Below the pieces are notes generated by a model, which had not been told where the DNA came from, did not search any database, and saw only the letters and a program-made list of their open reading frames with translations. A program made the position numbers and the translations under genes. This document shows positions 6,217 through 7,301 of a stretch of DNA of 7,301 nucleotides, in pieces. Origin of the DNA: an uncultured Oscillospiraceae bacterium (lineage in GTDB: Bacteria; Bacillota; Clostridia; Oscillospirales; Oscillospiraceae). Position 1 is the stretch's first letter. Each line of letters starts with the position of its first letter. The stretch lies in assembly GCA_934597345.1 (NCBI GenBank), contig CAKTRJ010000059.1, forward strand, positions 1 to 7,301, given 5' to 3'.

Positions 6217-7170
6217 GCCCGGCCTGTGTTGACGGCCCGCGAGGCCGCCGGGTATCTGGAGGCGCTGGACAACGTGCTGCTGCTGACCCATGTGCGGCCC
6301 GACGGCGACACCATCGGCAGCGCGGCGGCCCTGTGCCGGGCGCTCCGTGACTGCGGCCGCACCGCGTATCTGCTGCCCAATCCGGAGATCACCGCCACCT
6401 ACGAGCCCTACGCCGCCCCCTACTGGGCGCCGGAGGGCTGGGAGGGCGAGCATATCGTCAGCGTGGACATTGCCGACGTGAGCCTGCTGCCGGAAAACGC
6501 CAGGCCCTATCAGGAGCGCATCGAGCTGGCCATCGACCACCATCCCTCCCAGGGCTTCTTTGCCCGCAACACCTGTCTGGAGGCGGACAGCGCCGCCTGC
6601 GGCGAGGTCGTGTATGAGATCATCCGGCACCTGACCGCCCTGACGGCGGACATCGCCCTGCCGCTGTATGTGGCTGTCAGCACCGACTGCGGCGGCTTTC
6701 AGTACGGCAACACCACCGCCCGTACCCACCGCATCGCGGCGGCGCTGATGGACGTGGTAGACGTGGCGGCGGTGAACAAGGCCCTGTTCCGCACCAAGAG
6801 CCGGGTGCGGCTGGCCATGGAGTCCCGCATGGTGGCGGACATGAAGCTTTTTGACCGCCAGCGGGTGGTCATTATGGAGATTCCCCTGTCCCTGCGGCAG
6901 GAGATGCAGGCCACTGACGCGGACATCGAGGAGCTGAGCGCCCTGCCCGCTCTGGTGGAGGGCACCGACTGCGGCGTGACGCTGCGGGAACTGACAGCGG
7001 AGAAGATCAAGGTCTCCGTCCGCACCGGCCCGCGGGTGGACGCCTGCGCGCTGTGCCGTATTTTAGGCGGCGGCGGCCACCATGCCGCGGCAGGCGCCAC
7101 GGTGGACGGCACGCTGGACGAGGTGCGCATGGCGGTGCTGGCCGCGTACCGGAAGGTCACAGGAGCGTAA
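6214..7170 (+). CDS. nrnA: DHH/DHHA1 family phosphoesterase, NrnA-like (nanoRNase / pAp phosphatase)
   Basis: 318 residues, close to B. subtilis NrnA. NrnA-type enzymes hydrolyse 2-5-nt nanoRNAs and 3'-phosphoadenosine 5'-phosphate; some relatives degrade pApA or cyclic dinucleotides. The DHH domain holds the metal-binding motifs in order: THVRPDGDTIGS (25-36), SVDIAD with D85 (83-88), DHH at 108-110, and STDCGGFQYGNT with D158 (156-167). The DHHA1 domain ends with RTGPRVDACALCRILGGGGH (270-289) followed by HAAAG (290-294), the substrate-binding glycine loop. All catalytic residues are present, so it should be active in the cytoplasm. The choice among substrates cannot be made from sequence. 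It follows rbfA directly, an order common in Clostridia; the truB gene that often comes next is not within the remaining 131 bases. Confidence 0.9.
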   Translation: MARPVLTAREAAGYLEALDNVLLLTHVRPDGDTIGSAAALCRALRDCGRTAYLLPNPEITATYEPYAAPYWAPEGWEGEHIVSVDIADVSLLPENARPYQERIELAIDHHPSQGFFARNTCLEADSAACGEVVYEIIRHLTALTADIALPLYVAVSTDCGGFQYGNTTARTHRIAAALMDVVDVAAVNKALFRTKSRVRLAMESRMVADMKLFDRQRVVIMEIPLSLRQEMQATDADIEELSALPALVEGTDCGVTLRELTAEKIKVSVRTGPRVDACALCRILGGGGHHAAAGATVDGTLDEVRMAVLAAYRKVTGA

Positions 7171-7184
7171 AAGGGCAGGGGTGT

Positions 7185-7202
7185 TTCGCGCCCCGGCGCG
7201 AA
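7185..7202. repeat. Palindrome after nrnA, TTCGCG type
   Basis: TTCGCGCC (7185-7192) and GGCGCGAA (7195-7202) form a perfect inverted repeat around CC. It shares the TTCGCG/CGCGAA ends with the palindrome at 5741-5760. No T-tract follows. Confidence 0.65.
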
Positions 7203-7210
7203 GATATGTT

Positions 7211-7228
7211 TCGTGGCTCCGGCCACGA
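7211..7228. repeat. Palindrome after nrnA, TCGTGGC type
   Basis: TCGTGGC (7211-7217) and GCCACGA (7222-7228) form a seven-pair stem with a TCCG loop. It stands eight bases after the previous palindrome and directly before the next. Confidence 0.65.
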
Positions 7229-7270
7229 GGTACTTTTGGCCGTTGTCCCAAAAGTACCCAAAAGGACAAC
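7229..7270. repeat. Palindrome after nrnA with alternative pairing partner
   Basis: GGTACTTTTGG (7229-7239) and CCAAAAGTACC (7248-7258) form eleven pairs around an eight-base loop. CCCAAAAG occurs twice (7247-7254 and 7257-7264). GTTGTCC (7242-7248, mostly loop) is complementary to GGACAAC (7264-7270). A second, mutually exclusive fold or a pseudoknot is therefore possible. Confidence 0.65.
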
Positions 7271-7289
7271 CAGAAACCCAGGTTTCTGG
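7270..7289. repeat. Palindrome at the window end, CCAGAAAC type
   Basis: CCAGAAAC (7270-7277) and GTTTCTGG (7282-7289) are perfectly complementary around a CCAG loop. It is the fourth palindrome in a row within 105 bases; the series may go on beyond the window. Confidence 0.65.
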
Positions 7290-7301
7290 ACTTCCTGCAC
7301 G

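Noticed and set aside
7185..7289. CRISPR array reading of the tandem palindromes
   Set aside because: The palindromes differ from each other and there are no identical direct repeats with regular spacers.

Overview
The window is GC-rich chromosomal DNA carrying the conserved bacterial transcription/translation cluster rimP-nusA-ylxR-ylxQ-infB-rbfA-nrnA, all on the + strand. It is preceded by the tail of an unrelated gene of the L-cysteine desulfidase/serine dehydratase-alpha family. The short NusA without C-terminal repeats, the ylxR-ylxQ pair, a DHH phosphoesterase after rbfA, strong GGAGG-type ribosome binding sites and high GC point to a high-GC member of Clostridia. Oscillospiraceae is my best guess (Oscillibacter, Flavonifractor and Dysosmobacter are of this type). 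That assignment is inference from gene order and protein character, not from a search.

Layout: 1-285 is the 3' end of the CyuA-like gene. 286-681 is non-coding and busy: a ~114-bp imperfect inverted-repeat element (305-418), a perfect 14-bp-arm hairpin (445-476), an intrinsic terminator (502-527), an extended -10 promoter (540-568) and a terminator-like hairpin in the operon leader (594-620). 682-5609 holds rimP, nusA, ylxR, ylxQ and infB with short gaps or a stop/start overlap. 5610-5830 is a string of palindromes inside the operon, ending in a terminator-like hairpin next to the rbfA ribosome binding site. 5831-7170 holds rbfA and nrnA, overlapping at TGATG. 7171-7301 is another run of palindromes up to the window edge.

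Together the genes make an RNA and ribosome operon. RimP and RbfA mature the 30S subunit. NusA controls pausing, termination and antitermination. IF2 (infB) loads initiator tRNA. YlxR and YlxQ are small RNA-binding proteins. NrnA degrades nanoRNAs and/or cyclic dinucleotide products. The leader hairpin between promoter and rimP would suit attenuation, possibly by NusA itself.

I found no new enzymatic or defence system. The unusual content is non-coding (three palindromic intergenic regions and the leader attenuator candidate), plus a basic, disordered-looking C-terminal extension on YlxQ.
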